A stretch of DNA of 64,000 nucleotides from Chryseobacterium herbae (GTDB taxonomy: Bacteria; Bacteroidota; Bacteroidia; Flavobacteriales; Weeksellaceae). Shown piece by piece: positions 25,218 to 34,603 of the stretch. Where the stretch lies: assembly GCF_025154075.1 (NCBI RefSeq), contig NZ_JAOAMU010000001.1, forward strand, positions 333,991-397,990. Direction: 5' to 3'. Every line of letters starts with the position of its first letter. Position 1 is the first letter of the stretch. The translations under genes were made by a program, and so were the position numbers. The notes under the pieces were generated by a model. The model was not told where the DNA came from. It made no database searches and saw nothing but the letters and a program-made list of their open reading frames with translations.

Positions 25218-25580
25218 ATGAGAAAGATCATTATTGCCGATGACGAACACAAAATATTAATGTCGCTGGAATACAGCTTTAAGAAAAACGGCTACGACGT
25301 TTATATCGCAAGAGACGGAACAGAAGTTCTGGACTTCCTTACAACCATGGTTCCTGACGTCATCCTGCTGGACATCATGATGCCCAATCTGGACGGATAC
25401 AGCGCCTTGGAAGCTATCAAAAAAGATGAAAGAATGAATGACACAAAAGTCATTTTTCTGAGCGCAAAAAACAATCCGAAAGATATTGAAAAAGGTTTGA
25501 AAATGGGCGCTGATGCGTATGTAACGAAGCCCTATTCCATTAAGAAGCTGATGCAGCAGATTGAGGAGATGTTTGGGTAG
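25218..25580 (+). CDS. Receiver-only response regulator
   Basis: 120 residues, a single CheY-like domain: acidic pair D8-D9, phosphoacceptor D52 (LLDIMMP), S82 and K104 (VTKPYS). There is no DNA-binding output domain, unlike CrbR (LuxR-type) or CbrB. It follows the kinase by 6 bp. It must act through a protein partner or a further relay that is not encoded in this window. Confidence 0.92.
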   Translation: MRKIIIADDEHKILMSLEYSFKKNGYDVYIARDGTEVLDFLTTMVPDVILLDIMMPNLDGYSALEAIKKDERMNDTKVIFLSAKNNPKDIEKGLKMGADAYVTKPYSIKKLMQQIEEMFG

Positions 25581-25630
25581 GGAGATTTCAGATTCCAGAT
25601 TTCAGACACGAGATGTGAGACTTGAGATAT
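25581..25630. repeat. Unpaired heptamer array after the response regulator
   Basis: TTTCAGA, TTCCAGA, TTTCAGA, CACGAGA, TGTGAGA, CTTGAGA run with exact period 7 straight after the stop codon. No C-type arm follows before prpE. Confidence 0.65.
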
Positions 25631-25746
25631 CCTTGCCAAGGATAGAAAATTTAGGCTTACAGCTGAAATATCAGACAGTAGATTGAAAACAAAACGCTGA
25701 CCTTCGTCTATTCGCATTAACAAAAACATGAAACACAAAAATTAAT

Positions 25747-27633
25747 ATGGACGCAGATACTCTGTTTAAACAAAGCATAGAAGACAAAGAAAATTTCTGG
25801 AAAGAACAGGCCAAAGAAATCCAATGGTTTGAGTTTCCGGAACAGATTCTTTCTAAAGATAAAAATGATTATCCGCAGTGGTATGCGGACGGAAAACTCA
25901 ATATGTGTTATCTATGCATTGATCAACACATTGAAGATGGTTTTGGGGATCAGATTGCCATTGTCTATGATTCTCCGGTTACAGATCAGAAGAAAACCTA
26001 TACGTTTAATCAGGCCAAAGAAGAAATATCAAAATTGGCAGGAGGGCTGGTGTCATTAAGTCTGCAAAAAGGAGATACAGCGGTTATTTACATGCCTATG
26101 ATCCCGCAGGCTCTTTTTGCGATGCTGGCTTGCGCAAGAATTGGGGTTATTCACAATGTGGTTTTTGGAGGTTTTGCCCCGAATGAACTGGTCGTAAGAA
26201 TTGATGACTGTAAACCAAAAGCATTGATCACCGCTACAGCCGGTGTAGAAATAGCCAGAAGGATTCCTTACTTGCCACTTGTTGAAAAAGCGATTGAACT
26301 GGCGCAGGATAAAGTCGACAATATCATAGTTTACAACAGAAAACTGGTAGACAATCAGGATGAAATGTTCGAAGGACTGATTGATTATGAAGCACTGGTT
26401 CAAAAATCAGAGCCTGTCGATTGTGTTTCCGTGGAATCTACGCATCCGCTATATTTGCTTTATACCTCAGGAACTACCGGAAAACCAAAAGGAATTGCAC
26501 GGGATACCGGAGGTTACGCCACAGCTCTCAAATTTTCCATGAAATACATTTACGGAGTTGAACCCGGAGAAATCTATTGGGCAGCTTCGGATTTCGGTTG
26601 GGCGGTAGGCCACAGTTTTAGCGTCTATGGACCGTTGATCAATAGAAACACAACGATTATTTTTGAAGGAAAACCTATTATGACCCCTGATGCGGGTACG
26701 TTCTGGCGGATTATTTCAGAATACAAAGTCTCTACGATGTTTACAGCTCCGACAGCCATCAGAGCCATCAAAAAAGAAGACCCGAACGGTGAACTGGTTA
26801 AAAAATACGATCTGTCTCATTTCAAAAAACAGTTTCTGGCCGGAGAAAGATGTGATGTAGCGACTTTGGACTGGTTTGCAGAACATATTGGAGTTCCCGC
26901 TATCGATCATTGGTGGCAGACAGAATCCGGATGGCCTATGCTGGGATTAATGACTTTCGATGATCAATATAAAATTAAAAGAGCTTCCGCCGGAAAACCT
27001 ATTCCGGGATATGATATCAAGATCTTTGATGAAAATGGATATGAACTCGACGCTCATCAGGAAGGTTATTTAATCATCAAACTTCCTCTTCCTCCAGGAG
27101 CACTTTTAGGCATCTGGAATGACAATGAGCGTTTTCAGAGCAGCTATCTATCGCAGTACAAAGGGTATTATTTCTCAGGAGACGGCGCTATTCGGGATGA
27201 AGACGGCTATATTTTCATTACCGGAAGAGTGGATGATGTGATCAATGTAGCCGGACACCGACTTTCCACCTCAGAAATGGAGGAAATTGTTTCATCACAT
27301 CCCGATGTTGCAGAATGTGCTGTCGTAGGGATTGATGATGAATTGAGAGGACAGGTTCCTTTTGCTGCGGTTGTTTTGAAAAACGGGACCATCATCTCTG
27401 AAGAAGAAATAGAAAAAGATATCATCAGAATGGTTCGTGAAAAGATTGGCGCTGTGGCTTTTTTAAAAAACGCTATGGTTGTCAAACGCTTACCGAAAAC
27501 CCGTTCCGGAAAGATCTTAAGGAAACTGATAAGAACGCTGCTGGATGAAAAATATTTTCAGATTCCATCAACCATTGATGATGAAAAAATCATTGAGGAA
27601 ATTCAGGAAAAAATCAATGATTATAGGGCTTAA
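25747..27633 (+). CDS. prpE: Propionyl-CoA synthetase (acetyl-CoA synthetase family)
   Basis: 628 residues of the adenylate-forming superfamily. The P-loop is LYTSGTTGKPKG, followed by the PrpE-type RDTGGYATAL and VSTMFTAPTAIRAIKKED; the A8/A10 parts are ITGRVDDVINVAGHR and the lysine of KTRSGKILRK. It forms acyl-CoA from short fatty acids, ATP and CoA; sequence details favour propionate over acetate. It is followed 60 bp later by acs, so the pair covers both substrates. Confidence 0.85.
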   Translation: MDADTLFKQSIEDKENFWKEQAKEIQWFEFPEQILSKDKNDYPQWYADGKLNMCYLCIDQHIEDGFGDQIAIVYDSPVTDQKKTYTFNQAKEEISKLAGGLVSLSLQKGDTAVIYMPMIPQALFAMLACARIGVIHNVVFGGFAPNELVVRIDDCKPKALITATAGVEIARRIPYLPLVEKAIELAQDKVDNIIVYNRKLVDNQDEMFEGLIDYEALVQKSEPVDCVSVESTHPLYLLYTSGTTGKPKGIARDTGGYATALKFSMKYIYGVEPGEIYWAASDFGWAVGHSFSVYGPLINRNTTIIFEGKPIMTPDAGTFWRIISEYKVSTMFTAPTAIRAIKKEDPNGELVKKYDLSHFKKQFLAGERCDVATLDWFAEHIGVPAIDHWWQTESGWPMLGLMTFDDQYKIKRASAGKPIPGYDIKIFDENGYELDAHQEGYLIIKLPLPPGALLGIWNDNERFQSSYLSQYKGYYFSGDGAIRDEDGYIFITGRVDDVINVAGHRLSTSEMEEIVSSHPDVAECAVVGIDDELRGQVPFAAVVLKNGTIISEEEIEKDIIRMVREKIGAVAFLKNAMVVKRLPKTRSGKILRKLIRTLLDEKYFQIPSTIDDEKIIEEIQEKINDYRA

Positions 27634-27693
27634 GCGATAAATTAAACATATATTTAATATTAATAAAATTCAAATTTCAAAAAAAGAAGGGAT

Positions 27694-29604
27694 ATGAGAA
27701 ATTACTTAATTGAAGATCTGCCACATTATTTTGAAGAGTATAAAAAATCTATTAAAAATCCTAAGAAATTCTGGGATAAAATAGCCGATCAAAATTTTGT
27801 GTGGTACCAAAGATGGAGCAAGGTGGTTAAGTATGATATGAATGAAGCCAAAATCACATGGTTTAAGAATGCTAAATTAAATATCACCAAAAACTGCATA
27901 GACAGACATCTTGCGGTAAGAGGTGAAAAAACAGCGATCATCTGGGAACCCAACGACCCGAAAGAGCAAGCACAGCATATTTCCTACAATGAACTGTACA
28001 ACCGCGTCAATAAAACGGCCAATGTTTTACGTGAAATGGGCATTGAAAAAGGCGACAGAGTCTGTATCTACCTTCCGATGATCCCCGAACTGGCTGTTAC
28101 CATGCTGGCCTGCGCCAAACTGGGAGCCGTACATTCTGTGATCTTTGCAGGATTTTCCGCTTCTGCCGTAGCTTCAAGAGTCAACGACTGTAATGCCAAA
28201 ATGATCATCACATCAGATGGAAGCTACAGAGGAAACAAAGTACTGGATCTGAAAACGATCGTAGATGAAGCATTGGAAAAAACACCCAGTGTAGACTCCG
28301 TTCTGGTAGTGAAAAGAACACACAACGAGATCAAAATGAAAGAAGGCAGAGACCACTGGATGGCTGATCTTTATGAAAAAGCCTCCGCTGATTTCGTGAC
28401 CGTTATCATGGATGCAGAAGATCCTCTTTTCATCCTGTATACTTCAGGTTCTACCGGAAAACCAAAAGGAATGCTTCACACCTCCGCCGGCTATATGGTG
28501 TATACTGCCTACACGTTTAAAAATGTATTCAATTATAAAGAAAACGATATTTACTGGTGTACCGCAGATATCGGATGGATCACAGGACACTCGTACATTT
28601 TATACGGACCGCTCCTTAACGGGGCAACCACCGTTATTTTCGAAGGTGTACCTACGTATCCTGAACCGGACCGTTTTTGGGAAGTCATAGAAAAACATAA
28701 GATCACTCAATTCTATACCGCTCCTACCGCCATCCGTTCATTAGCTAAAGAAAGTACGGAATGGGTAGACAAACATGACCTGAGCACGCTGAAGGTAATC
28801 GGTTCCGTAGGTGAACCCATCAACGAAGAAGCATGGCACTGGTTCAACGACCATGTCGGAAAGAAAAAATGTCCGGTGGTTGATACCTGGTGGCAGACGG
28901 AAACAGGAGGCATCATGATCTCCCCGCTTCCATTCGTTACTCCAACCAAACCGACTTACGCTACCCTTCCGCTTCCTGGAATCCAGCCTGTCTTAATGGA
29001 TGATAAACGCAATGAAATTACAGGAAATCAGGTGACCGGAAATCTCTGCATCCGCTTTCCATGGCCGGGAATCGCCAGAACGATCTGGGGCGACCACCAA
29101 AGATATAAAGAAACGTATTTCAGTGCGTTCCCAGGGAAATATTTCACGGGTGACGGTGCATTGAGGGATGAAGTCGGATACTACAGAATTACAGGCCGTG
29201 TAGATGATGTGATCATTGTTTCCGGACATAATCTGGGAACCGCCCCTATCGAAGACAGCATCAATGAGCATCCTGCCGTTGCAGAATCTGCGATCGTGGG
29301 TTATCCTCATGACATCAAAGGAAATGCTTTATATGGCTTTGTGATCTTAAAAGAAACCGGAGAAGGCCGTGATAAGGAAAATCTTAAAAAGGAGATCAAT
29401 CAGCTGATTTCAGACCAGATAGGCCCTATTGCCAAACTTGATAAGATCCAGTTTGTTTCAGGGCTTCCGAAAACACGTTCAGGGAAAATTATGCGTAGAA
29501 TCCTTAGAAAAATTGCGGAAGGAGATTTCAGTAATTTCGGAGATATTTCTACGCTGTTGAATCCGGAAATTGTGGAAGAAATCAAAAATGAAAGTATCAG
29601 TTAA
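27694..29604 (+). CDS. acs: Acetyl-CoA synthetase
   Basis: 636 residues. Motifs LYTSGSTGKPKGMLH, CTADIGWITGHSYILYGPL, DTWWQTETGG and ITGRVDDVIIVSGHNLG with the C-terminal acetylation-site lysine in KTRSGKIMRR identify acetate-CoA ligase. It activates acetate at low concentration. The downstream terminator at 29631 ends the unit. In Vibrio and Pseudomonas acs is the main target of CrbS/R, and here the sensor lies just upstream. Confidence 0.95.
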   Translation: MRNYLIEDLPHYFEEYKKSIKNPKKFWDKIADQNFVWYQRWSKVVKYDMNEAKITWFKNAKLNITKNCIDRHLAVRGEKTAIIWEPNDPKEQAQHISYNELYNRVNKTANVLREMGIEKGDRVCIYLPMIPELAVTMLACAKLGAVHSVIFAGFSASAVASRVNDCNAKMIITSDGSYRGNKVLDLKTIVDEALEKTPSVDSVLVVKRTHNEIKMKEGRDHWMADLYEKASADFVTVIMDAEDPLFILYTSGSTGKPKGMLHTSAGYMVYTAYTFKNVFNYKENDIYWCTADIGWITGHSYILYGPLLNGATTVIFEGVPTYPEPDRFWEVIEKHKITQFYTAPTAIRSLAKESTEWVDKHDLSTLKVIGSVGEPINEEAWHWFNDHVGKKKCPVVDTWWQTETGGIMISPLPFVTPTKPTYATLPLPGIQPVLMDDKRNEITGNQVTGNLCIRFPWPGIARTIWGDHQRYKETYFSAFPGKYFTGDGALRDEVGYYRITGRVDDVIIVSGHNLGTAPIEDSINEHPAVAESAIVGYPHDIKGNALYGFVILKETGEGRDKENLKKEINQLISDQIGPIAKLDKIQFVSGLPKTRSGKIMRRILRKIAEGDFSNFGDISTLLNPEIVEEIKNESIS

Positions 29605-29630
29605 GTAAATTGATCTAAACACCATAAAGT

Positions 29631-29657
29631 AAATGCGCAGAAAACCTCTGCGCATTT
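29631..29657 (+). terminator. acs terminator
   Basis: Perfect 11-bp stem AAATGCGCAGA / TCTGCGCATTT with a 5-nt loop, followed by an A/T-rich tail ATTATTTTT. Confidence 0.85.
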
Positions 29658-29704
29658 ATTATTTTTAATCTGAGTCCGGATTAAGAAAATTAAGATTGAT
29701 CAAG

Positions 29705-29887
29705 TTTTTTTAACGCAAAGCTTCATCTTGTTAATGTTCAGTTTTGAGGAAGGCAAAGACTGTGACTGCGTCACTGATGAAGCCACCGGTATAAAACATC
29801 CGCTTAATCGAATCGGTCAGAGATCGATTCCGTCTATGCAACCTTTAAACTACACATAATTCTTGTAAACCTTTGCGTTAAAAAAAA
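29705..29887. repeat. Inverted repeat with 16-bp perfect arms
   Basis: TTTTTTTAACGCAAAG (29705-29720) and CTTTGCGTTAAAAAAA (about 29871-29886) bracket roughly 150 bp without an ORF. Could be a miniature transposable element; no target duplication was recognised. Confidence 0.6.
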
Positions 29888-30078
29888 TTATCTCATCCCC
29901 AAATTTTGAAATTGATCCGGTATATAGATGTAAAAGACAGTTCCCGGTTTAAACCACAAAACCCGCATCCCGAAACACTGAATACTGTGTTGATTTTCCG
30001 CAAAGCCGCAAAGAAATAATATATAAGGACTATGCTTTAAGGTGCCAGGATTTTATCTGCGATAAAATTGAATACCGC

Positions 30079-30113
30079 CGTCATTACGAGGAGCACAACG
30101 ACGAAGCAATCTA
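30079..30113. repeat. Half of a dispersed Bacteroidota repeat
   Basis: CGTCATTACGAGGAGCACAA...GACGAAGCAATCT is, as I remember it, one arm of a common REP-like element (CGTCATTGCGAGGAGGCACGA type). The other arm is missing. Confidence 0.55.
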
Positions 30114-30424
30114 ACCCATTCTCCTTGCTGAAAATCTTTGATTTTCTCGCGCCTTTAAATATTCTCATTTTTGATCAAGCTTTGCGTCCTTTGCGTATGC
30201 CAAAAAACATTTTATTATTTCCTCATTAAAGCTAGATTGTTTTAAACGCAAAAGAGGTGCTAAGATGCATACTTTAAACATCCCGAGATCATTATAAAAC
30301 AAATGTCTCATCCCGAACTCAGGTTAATTTAAGATATTGTAAAATTTAATGAAGTAGTTTTGTAGTTGTGTCTTTGGACTTCAACAACTTCCCTCTTCAA
30401 GCTTCCAGCTTCCTTACTCACTTC

Positions 30425-31681
30425 TTACTTTATTATTTTAATCGACTGCCTTCCCAGATTAGAGTGCACATCAAGAAGATAATTCCCTTTTGGATAATTG
30501 AAATCCAAAGAATATTTTTTCAATCCTTTAGCGCTGATATCATCTTTCAGAATATTTTTAATGAACTTTCCGGAAGCTTCGTACAATCCCACAACAATAT
30601 GATCGGTATGTACATAATAAACATGGAGGTTCAGCTTATCTTTTACAGGATTCGGAGCGACTTCTACTTTCAGTTTTCTTTCCTGATTTTCACCAGGGTT
30701 TTCTTTAACATCCAAACTCCCTCTCGTCATCTTATAAATATTGGATCCGGCAGCAAAAGCAAGATTATTGTTGACAAAAAAGATTCTGTTCAAAGAGCCG
30801 CCTACTCCGGTATTGGTCCAGGTATTTCCACCGTCTAACGTTTCATAAAATCCGGTACTGTGACCGCCCATCCAGCCATGGGTTTCCGATATAAAACCAA
30901 CAGCCTGTACGTAAGGATCCGGAAAATCCTTTGTTTCCCACGTAAACCCTCCGTTCACCGATTTAAGAAGCTTCCCTGCGTTTGTGGCTTCAGATTCAAT
31001 AGCACAGAAAATTTTATTATGATCCAGAAGCTGCATTTTCCAGACAAATTCACTAGCGATATTGCTGTTATAAATCTTTGTCCAGCTTGCCCCGCCATCC
31101 AGCGTTTTAAGAATCACAGCTCCATCATTGTCACTTCCTGAAACAAAACCTACATTTTCGTTAATGAAAGTAATTTCCACCAAGGCATTGGCATAGGCAG
31201 ACATATCAATATACTCCCATGTATTGCCACTGTCTGTAGATTTTATAATATAGGCAGGAGAAAACCATGCACCACAGCCATAAACAGTGGAAGTTCCTAC
31301 ACAGTCCAAACCGCAGATGGCAGCAGGATAAGGTGAAATACTGTTTACTTTCTGCCATGAATCTCCACCATCAATGGTTTTATAGAAACTGTTATTCAAA
31401 GTTCCCAGAAACCCAACATTTTCGTCAAGGAATTCTATATTCCGGTAATACTGATTAGCAGGTCCATTTACCGTCTTTTGTACCCAGGTATCGCCTCCAT
31501 TTGTCGTTTTAAAAACAGCTCCACTTCCTCCGCGTACAGCCCAACCCAGGTTCTCATTCAGAAAAAATACATCATCATATCTTCCGGTTCCGTTAGAAGG
31601 CGGATAGGAAAAAGCAGTCCAGCTGTACTGCGCGTGCATCAATGAAGACAATAAGGAAAAAATAAATAAAATTTTTCTCAT
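30425..31681 (-). CDS. T9SS-exported YCF48/BNR-type beta-propeller protein
   Basis: 418 residues: signal peptide (MRKILFIFSLLSSLMHAQ), then six or more repeats around KTTNGGDTW, KTIDGGDSW, KSTDSGNTW, KTLDGGASW, KSVNGGFTW and ETLDGGNTW, typical of the YCF48/photosystem assembly-like propeller. The last about 80 residues (KVEVAPNPVKDKLNL... to SIKIIK) form a type A sorting domain for the type IX secretion system, so it should be secreted or surface-attached. The ligand is unknown. Minus strand, not obviously in an operon. Confidence 0.85.
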   Translation of the reverse strand: MRKILFIFSLLSSLMHAQYSWTAFSYPPSNGTGRYDDVFFLNENLGWAVRGGSGAVFKTTNGGDTWVQKTVNGPANQYYRNIEFLDENVGFLGTLNNSFYKTIDGGDSWQKVNSISPYPAAICGLDCVGTSTVYGCGAWFSPAYIIKSTDSGNTWEYIDMSAYANALVEITFINENVGFVSGSDNDGAVILKTLDGGASWTKIYNSNIASEFVWKMQLLDHNKIFCAIESEATNAGKLLKSVNGGFTWETKDFPDPYVQAVGFISETHGWMGGHSTGFYETLDGGNTWTNTGVGGSLNRIFFVNNNLAFAAGSNIYKMTRGSLDVKENPGENQERKLKVEVAPNPVKDKLNLHVYYVHTDHIVVGLYEASGKFIKNILKDDISAKGLKKYSLDFNYPKGNYLLDVHSNLGRQSIKIIK

Positions 31682-31915
31682 GGTAGATTAATTTTTACAA
31701 AAAACAAATTTGAATTATTTAAAACAAGTGTACAATACTTTTAAGCATGTAAAATTTAAACTTCATTAAAAACCAAACACGTGTTCAATAGACATTCCTA
31801 AACATTTTAACATTATATTATAGATAAAATAATAAATGCCAAGTTTTATTAAATTTATATTAGTTATATTAGAAAATATTTATTATCTTTAAGTACAATT
31901 TAAAAACTATTGCTT

Positions 31916-32278
31916 ATGTCAAATATATTAGCTGGATTATTTGCACACCACAGCGATTACAAAAAGCTTGAAGCCGATCTGGAAAATTCAGGATTTGAAA
32001 ATTCAGATTACATAGTATATCTTAATGGCTCTGAAACCTCTCAGTACCTGGCGAGTGTTGCGGTAAAAGATAATAACCAAACTGATGGCGCCCGGAATAT
32101 TTTTAGCCAAAATTCAGTACTGAAGACCTATTTATTCGAGAATATGGGTATTGGGCAGGCGAATTACGATAATCTCAAAAGATTTATCGATGCCAGAAAC
32201 AGAGCCGACATCCATAACAGCCCTGATGTGAAAATAAAGGCATCAAGCAGCGGCATGGATTCAGAAGTGAAATTCTGA
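31916..32278 (+). CDS. Small protein of unknown function
   Basis: 120 residues from MSNILAGLF; a TTG two codons earlier is less likely. Soluble, mixed alpha/beta: LFAHHSDYKKLEADLENSGF opens like stress proteins of the YflT/general-stress-17M type (a helix pair handling a moiety named by its neighbours), but I cannot assign it. The C-terminal tail is polar. It ends in a strong terminator and stands alone before rel. Confidence 0.6.
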   Translation: MSNILAGLFAHHSDYKKLEADLENSGFENSDYIVYLNGSETSQYLASVAVKDNNQTDGARNIFSQNSVLKTYLFENMGIGQANYDNLKRFIDARNRADIHNSPDVKIKASSSGMDSEVKF

Positions 32279-32304
32279 CAAAAAACATAAAATCTAATAA
32301 CCGG

Positions 32305-32333
32305 AAATCCGCGGAGCGTTCTGCGGATTTTTT
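32305..32333 (+). terminator. Terminator after the small protein gene
   Basis: AAATCCGC...GCGGATTT followed by TTTT, a GC-rich stem with U-tail, 27 bp past the stop. Confidence 0.8.
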
Positions 32334-32390
32334 ATGCGTGAAAAGTTTAAAAAATTTCGTATTTTCGTTTAAATATAGGCATTAGCACAA

Positions 32391-34601
32391 ATGAGTTACG
32401 ATTTAGAACAGGAAAATAAAGAGATCCTTGCCCGGTATAAGGATCTGATTTCTAATACATACAGAACGCTGGACGAGGAAAATAACAAGCTCATCCGGAA
32501 GGCATTCGATATTGCATTGGATGCTCACAAGGATCAAAGAAGAAAATCCGGCGAACCTTACATCTACCACCCCATTGCTGTTGCTAAAATTGTAGCAACC
32601 GAGATTGGTCTGGGAGCTACTTCCATTGCCTGTGCCCTGCTGCATGACGTGGTAGAGGATTCAGACTATACCTATGAGGATCTGAAAAAGATTTTTGGAG
32701 AAAAGATCGCCAATATTGTGAACGGGCTCACGAAGATCTCTATCATGAATCATCAGAACATTTCTGTACAGTCTGAAAATTACAGAAAACTTTTACTGAC
32801 ACTTTCCGAAGATTTCAGAGTAATTCTCATCAAAATTGCCGACCGCCTTCACAATATGCGAACGCTGGAAAGCATGGCTCCGGACAAGCAGAAAAAAATT
32901 GCTTCGGAGACGGTGTATATTTACGCTCCCATGGCGCACCGTCTGGGTCTGTATAATATCAAATCAGAGCTTGAAGATCTTTCATTAAAATATAACAGCC
33001 CGGAAGTTTACAACGAAATCACGGAGAAATTGGAATCTGCCAAAGAAAACCGTGAAAGATATATTGAAGAATTTAAAACCGAAGTTTCGGAAAGATTAAA
33101 AGAAGAAGGTTTAAACTTTAATATCAAAGGCCGCGCTAAAGCCATTTCTTCTATTTACAGGAAAATGCTGAAGCAAGGAGTTTCTTTCGAGGAAGTTTTT
33201 GACAATTATGCGATCAGGATTATTTATAAATCGGATGCAAAAAATGAAAAATTTCTTGCCTGGAAGATCTACTCTATTGTAACGGATGTTTATCACAGTA
33301 ACCCTTCAAGGATGAGAGACTGGATCACACAACCCCGCTCTACTGGGTATGAGAGTCTCCATTTAACGGTTCTCGGTCCGGACAGAAAGTGGATCGAAGT
33401 GCAGATCCGTTCGGAAAGAATGAATGAGATTGCAGAAAAAGGAGTTGCTGCCCATTACAAATACAAAGAAGGCTACAAACAGAGCTCTGATGACCGTAAT
33501 TTCGAAAGATGGGTAACGGAGATCCGTGAAGTTCTTGAACAGCAACAAAACCTTTCTACGTCTGAGCTTTTAGATAATATTAAACTCAATTTATATTCCA
33601 AGGAAGTATTTGTATTTACACCAAAAGGGGAAATTAAAATCCTTCCAACCAATGCTACGGCGCTGGATTTTGCTTTTTCCGTTCACTCTGACCTTGGGAT
33701 GAAATGTCTCGGGGCAAAAATCAACGGAAAGCTGGTTCCTATTTCTTATGTTCTTCAAAATGGTGATCAGATCGACATTCTTTCCTCACAAAACCAGAAA
33801 CCGAAGTCTGACTGGCTGGAATTTGTGGTTACATCCAAAGCGAAGTCCAAGATCAAAAGTTATCTGAATTCTCAGAAAAACCAGCTGGTAGAAGAAGGAA
33901 AAGAAATCCTCCAGAGAAAACTGCGTCATGCGAAGATCAATTTTAATGATGAAGAAGTCAACAAACTTCAGAAATTCTTTAATTTAAAAACATCACAGGA
34001 ACTTTTCCTAAAATTTCAAAGCAACGAACTGGATGTCAGCAGCCTGAGAAAATATATTGAAAGTAAAAACGTATTCAATAATTTACTTTCCAGATTCAGA
34101 AAATCACCACCGAAAAACGTGCATTATGAGGAGCCGAAAGAGCAAAACCTCGACATGATCATTTTCGGGAAAGATGAAGAAAAGCTTAATTATTCCTACG
34201 CAAAATGCTGTACGGTAATTCCTGGTGATAAAATTTTCGGATTCATTACCATTTCAGACGGTATTAAAGTTCACAGCGACAACTGCCCGAATGCCATTAA
34301 CCTGAGAGCTCAGTACGACTACCGTGTGATCCCTGCCAAATGGGTGAATGCAGAAAGCTTCAAGAATAGAGTGAAGATCGAAATCGAAGGTCTGGACAGA
34401 ATGGGGATGATCAACGATATTACTACTGTGATCAGCGGCAGTATGGGAATGGATATGAAAAGTATGTCCATAGAATCCAACAACGGCATATTTACCGGGA
34501 ATATCAATCTCGAAGTTAAAAATAAAGGTCAGCTGGAAGAAACATTTAAAAAACTTAAAAATATTGACGGAGTTTCAAGAGTGAGACGAGTACAATCATA
34601 A
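32391..34601 (+). CDS. rel: Rel bifunctional (p)ppGpp synthetase/hydrolase
   Basis: 736 residues. The HD hydrolase domain has H60 and H85-D86 (LLHDVVED). The synthetase domain includes the DWITQPRSTGYESLHLTV loop and EVQIRSERMNEIAEKGVAAH. TGS (LPTNATALDFAFSVHS), a zinc-finger-like CC segment (YAKCCTVIPGD) and a C-terminal ACT domain follow. It makes and degrades the alarmone (p)ppGpp in response to amino-acid starvation. Both catalytic halves look intact. nhaA follows 2 bp later, so the two are co-transcribed. Confidence 0.95.
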   Translation: MSYDLEQENKEILARYKDLISNTYRTLDEENNKLIRKAFDIALDAHKDQRRKSGEPYIYHPIAVAKIVATEIGLGATSIACALLHDVVEDSDYTYEDLKKIFGEKIANIVNGLTKISIMNHQNISVQSENYRKLLLTLSEDFRVILIKIADRLHNMRTLESMAPDKQKKIASETVYIYAPMAHRLGLYNIKSELEDLSLKYNSPEVYNEITEKLESAKENRERYIEEFKTEVSERLKEEGLNFNIKGRAKAISSIYRKMLKQGVSFEEVFDNYAIRIIYKSDAKNEKFLAWKIYSIVTDVYHSNPSRMRDWITQPRSTGYESLHLTVLGPDRKWIEVQIRSERMNEIAEKGVAAHYKYKEGYKQSSDDRNFERWVTEIREVLEQQQNLSTSELLDNIKLNLYSKEVFVFTPKGEIKILPTNATALDFAFSVHSDLGMKCLGAKINGKLVPISYVLQNGDQIDILSSQNQKPKSDWLEFVVTSKAKSKIKSYLNSQKNQLVEEGKEILQRKLRHAKINFNDEEVNKLQKFFNLKTSQELFLKFQSNELDVSSLRKYIESKNVFNNLLSRFRKSPPKNVHYEEPKEQNLDMIIFGKDEEKLNYSYAKCCTVIPGDKIFGFITISDGIKVHSDNCPNAINLRAQYDYRVIPAKWVNAESFKNRVKIEIEGLDRMGMINDITTVISGSMGMDMKSMSIESNNGIFTGNINLEVKNKGQLEETFKKLKNIDGVSRVRRVQS

Positions 34602-34603
34602 GC

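Larger units (their letters stand above)
29658..30424. other. Non-coding repeat debris (820-bp gene-free stretch with the terminator)
   Basis: No ORF with a plausible start or family pattern is seen on either strand. The stretch contains several CGCAAAG words (29713, 30000, 30185, 30245 regions), a GAATCG/CGATTC hairpin near 29805, a half REP element at 30079-30113 and a C-type heptamer run (CTTCAAG, CTTCCAG, CTTCCTTA, CTCACTT) at about 30395-30433, just past the end of the T9SS gene. It looks like accumulated small palindromic elements. Confidence 0.6.

Noticed and set aside
29658..30424. Hidden tRNA or small RNA genes in the long gap
   Set aside because: No TψC-like GGTTCGAATCC with matching acceptor stem was seen; only repeats.
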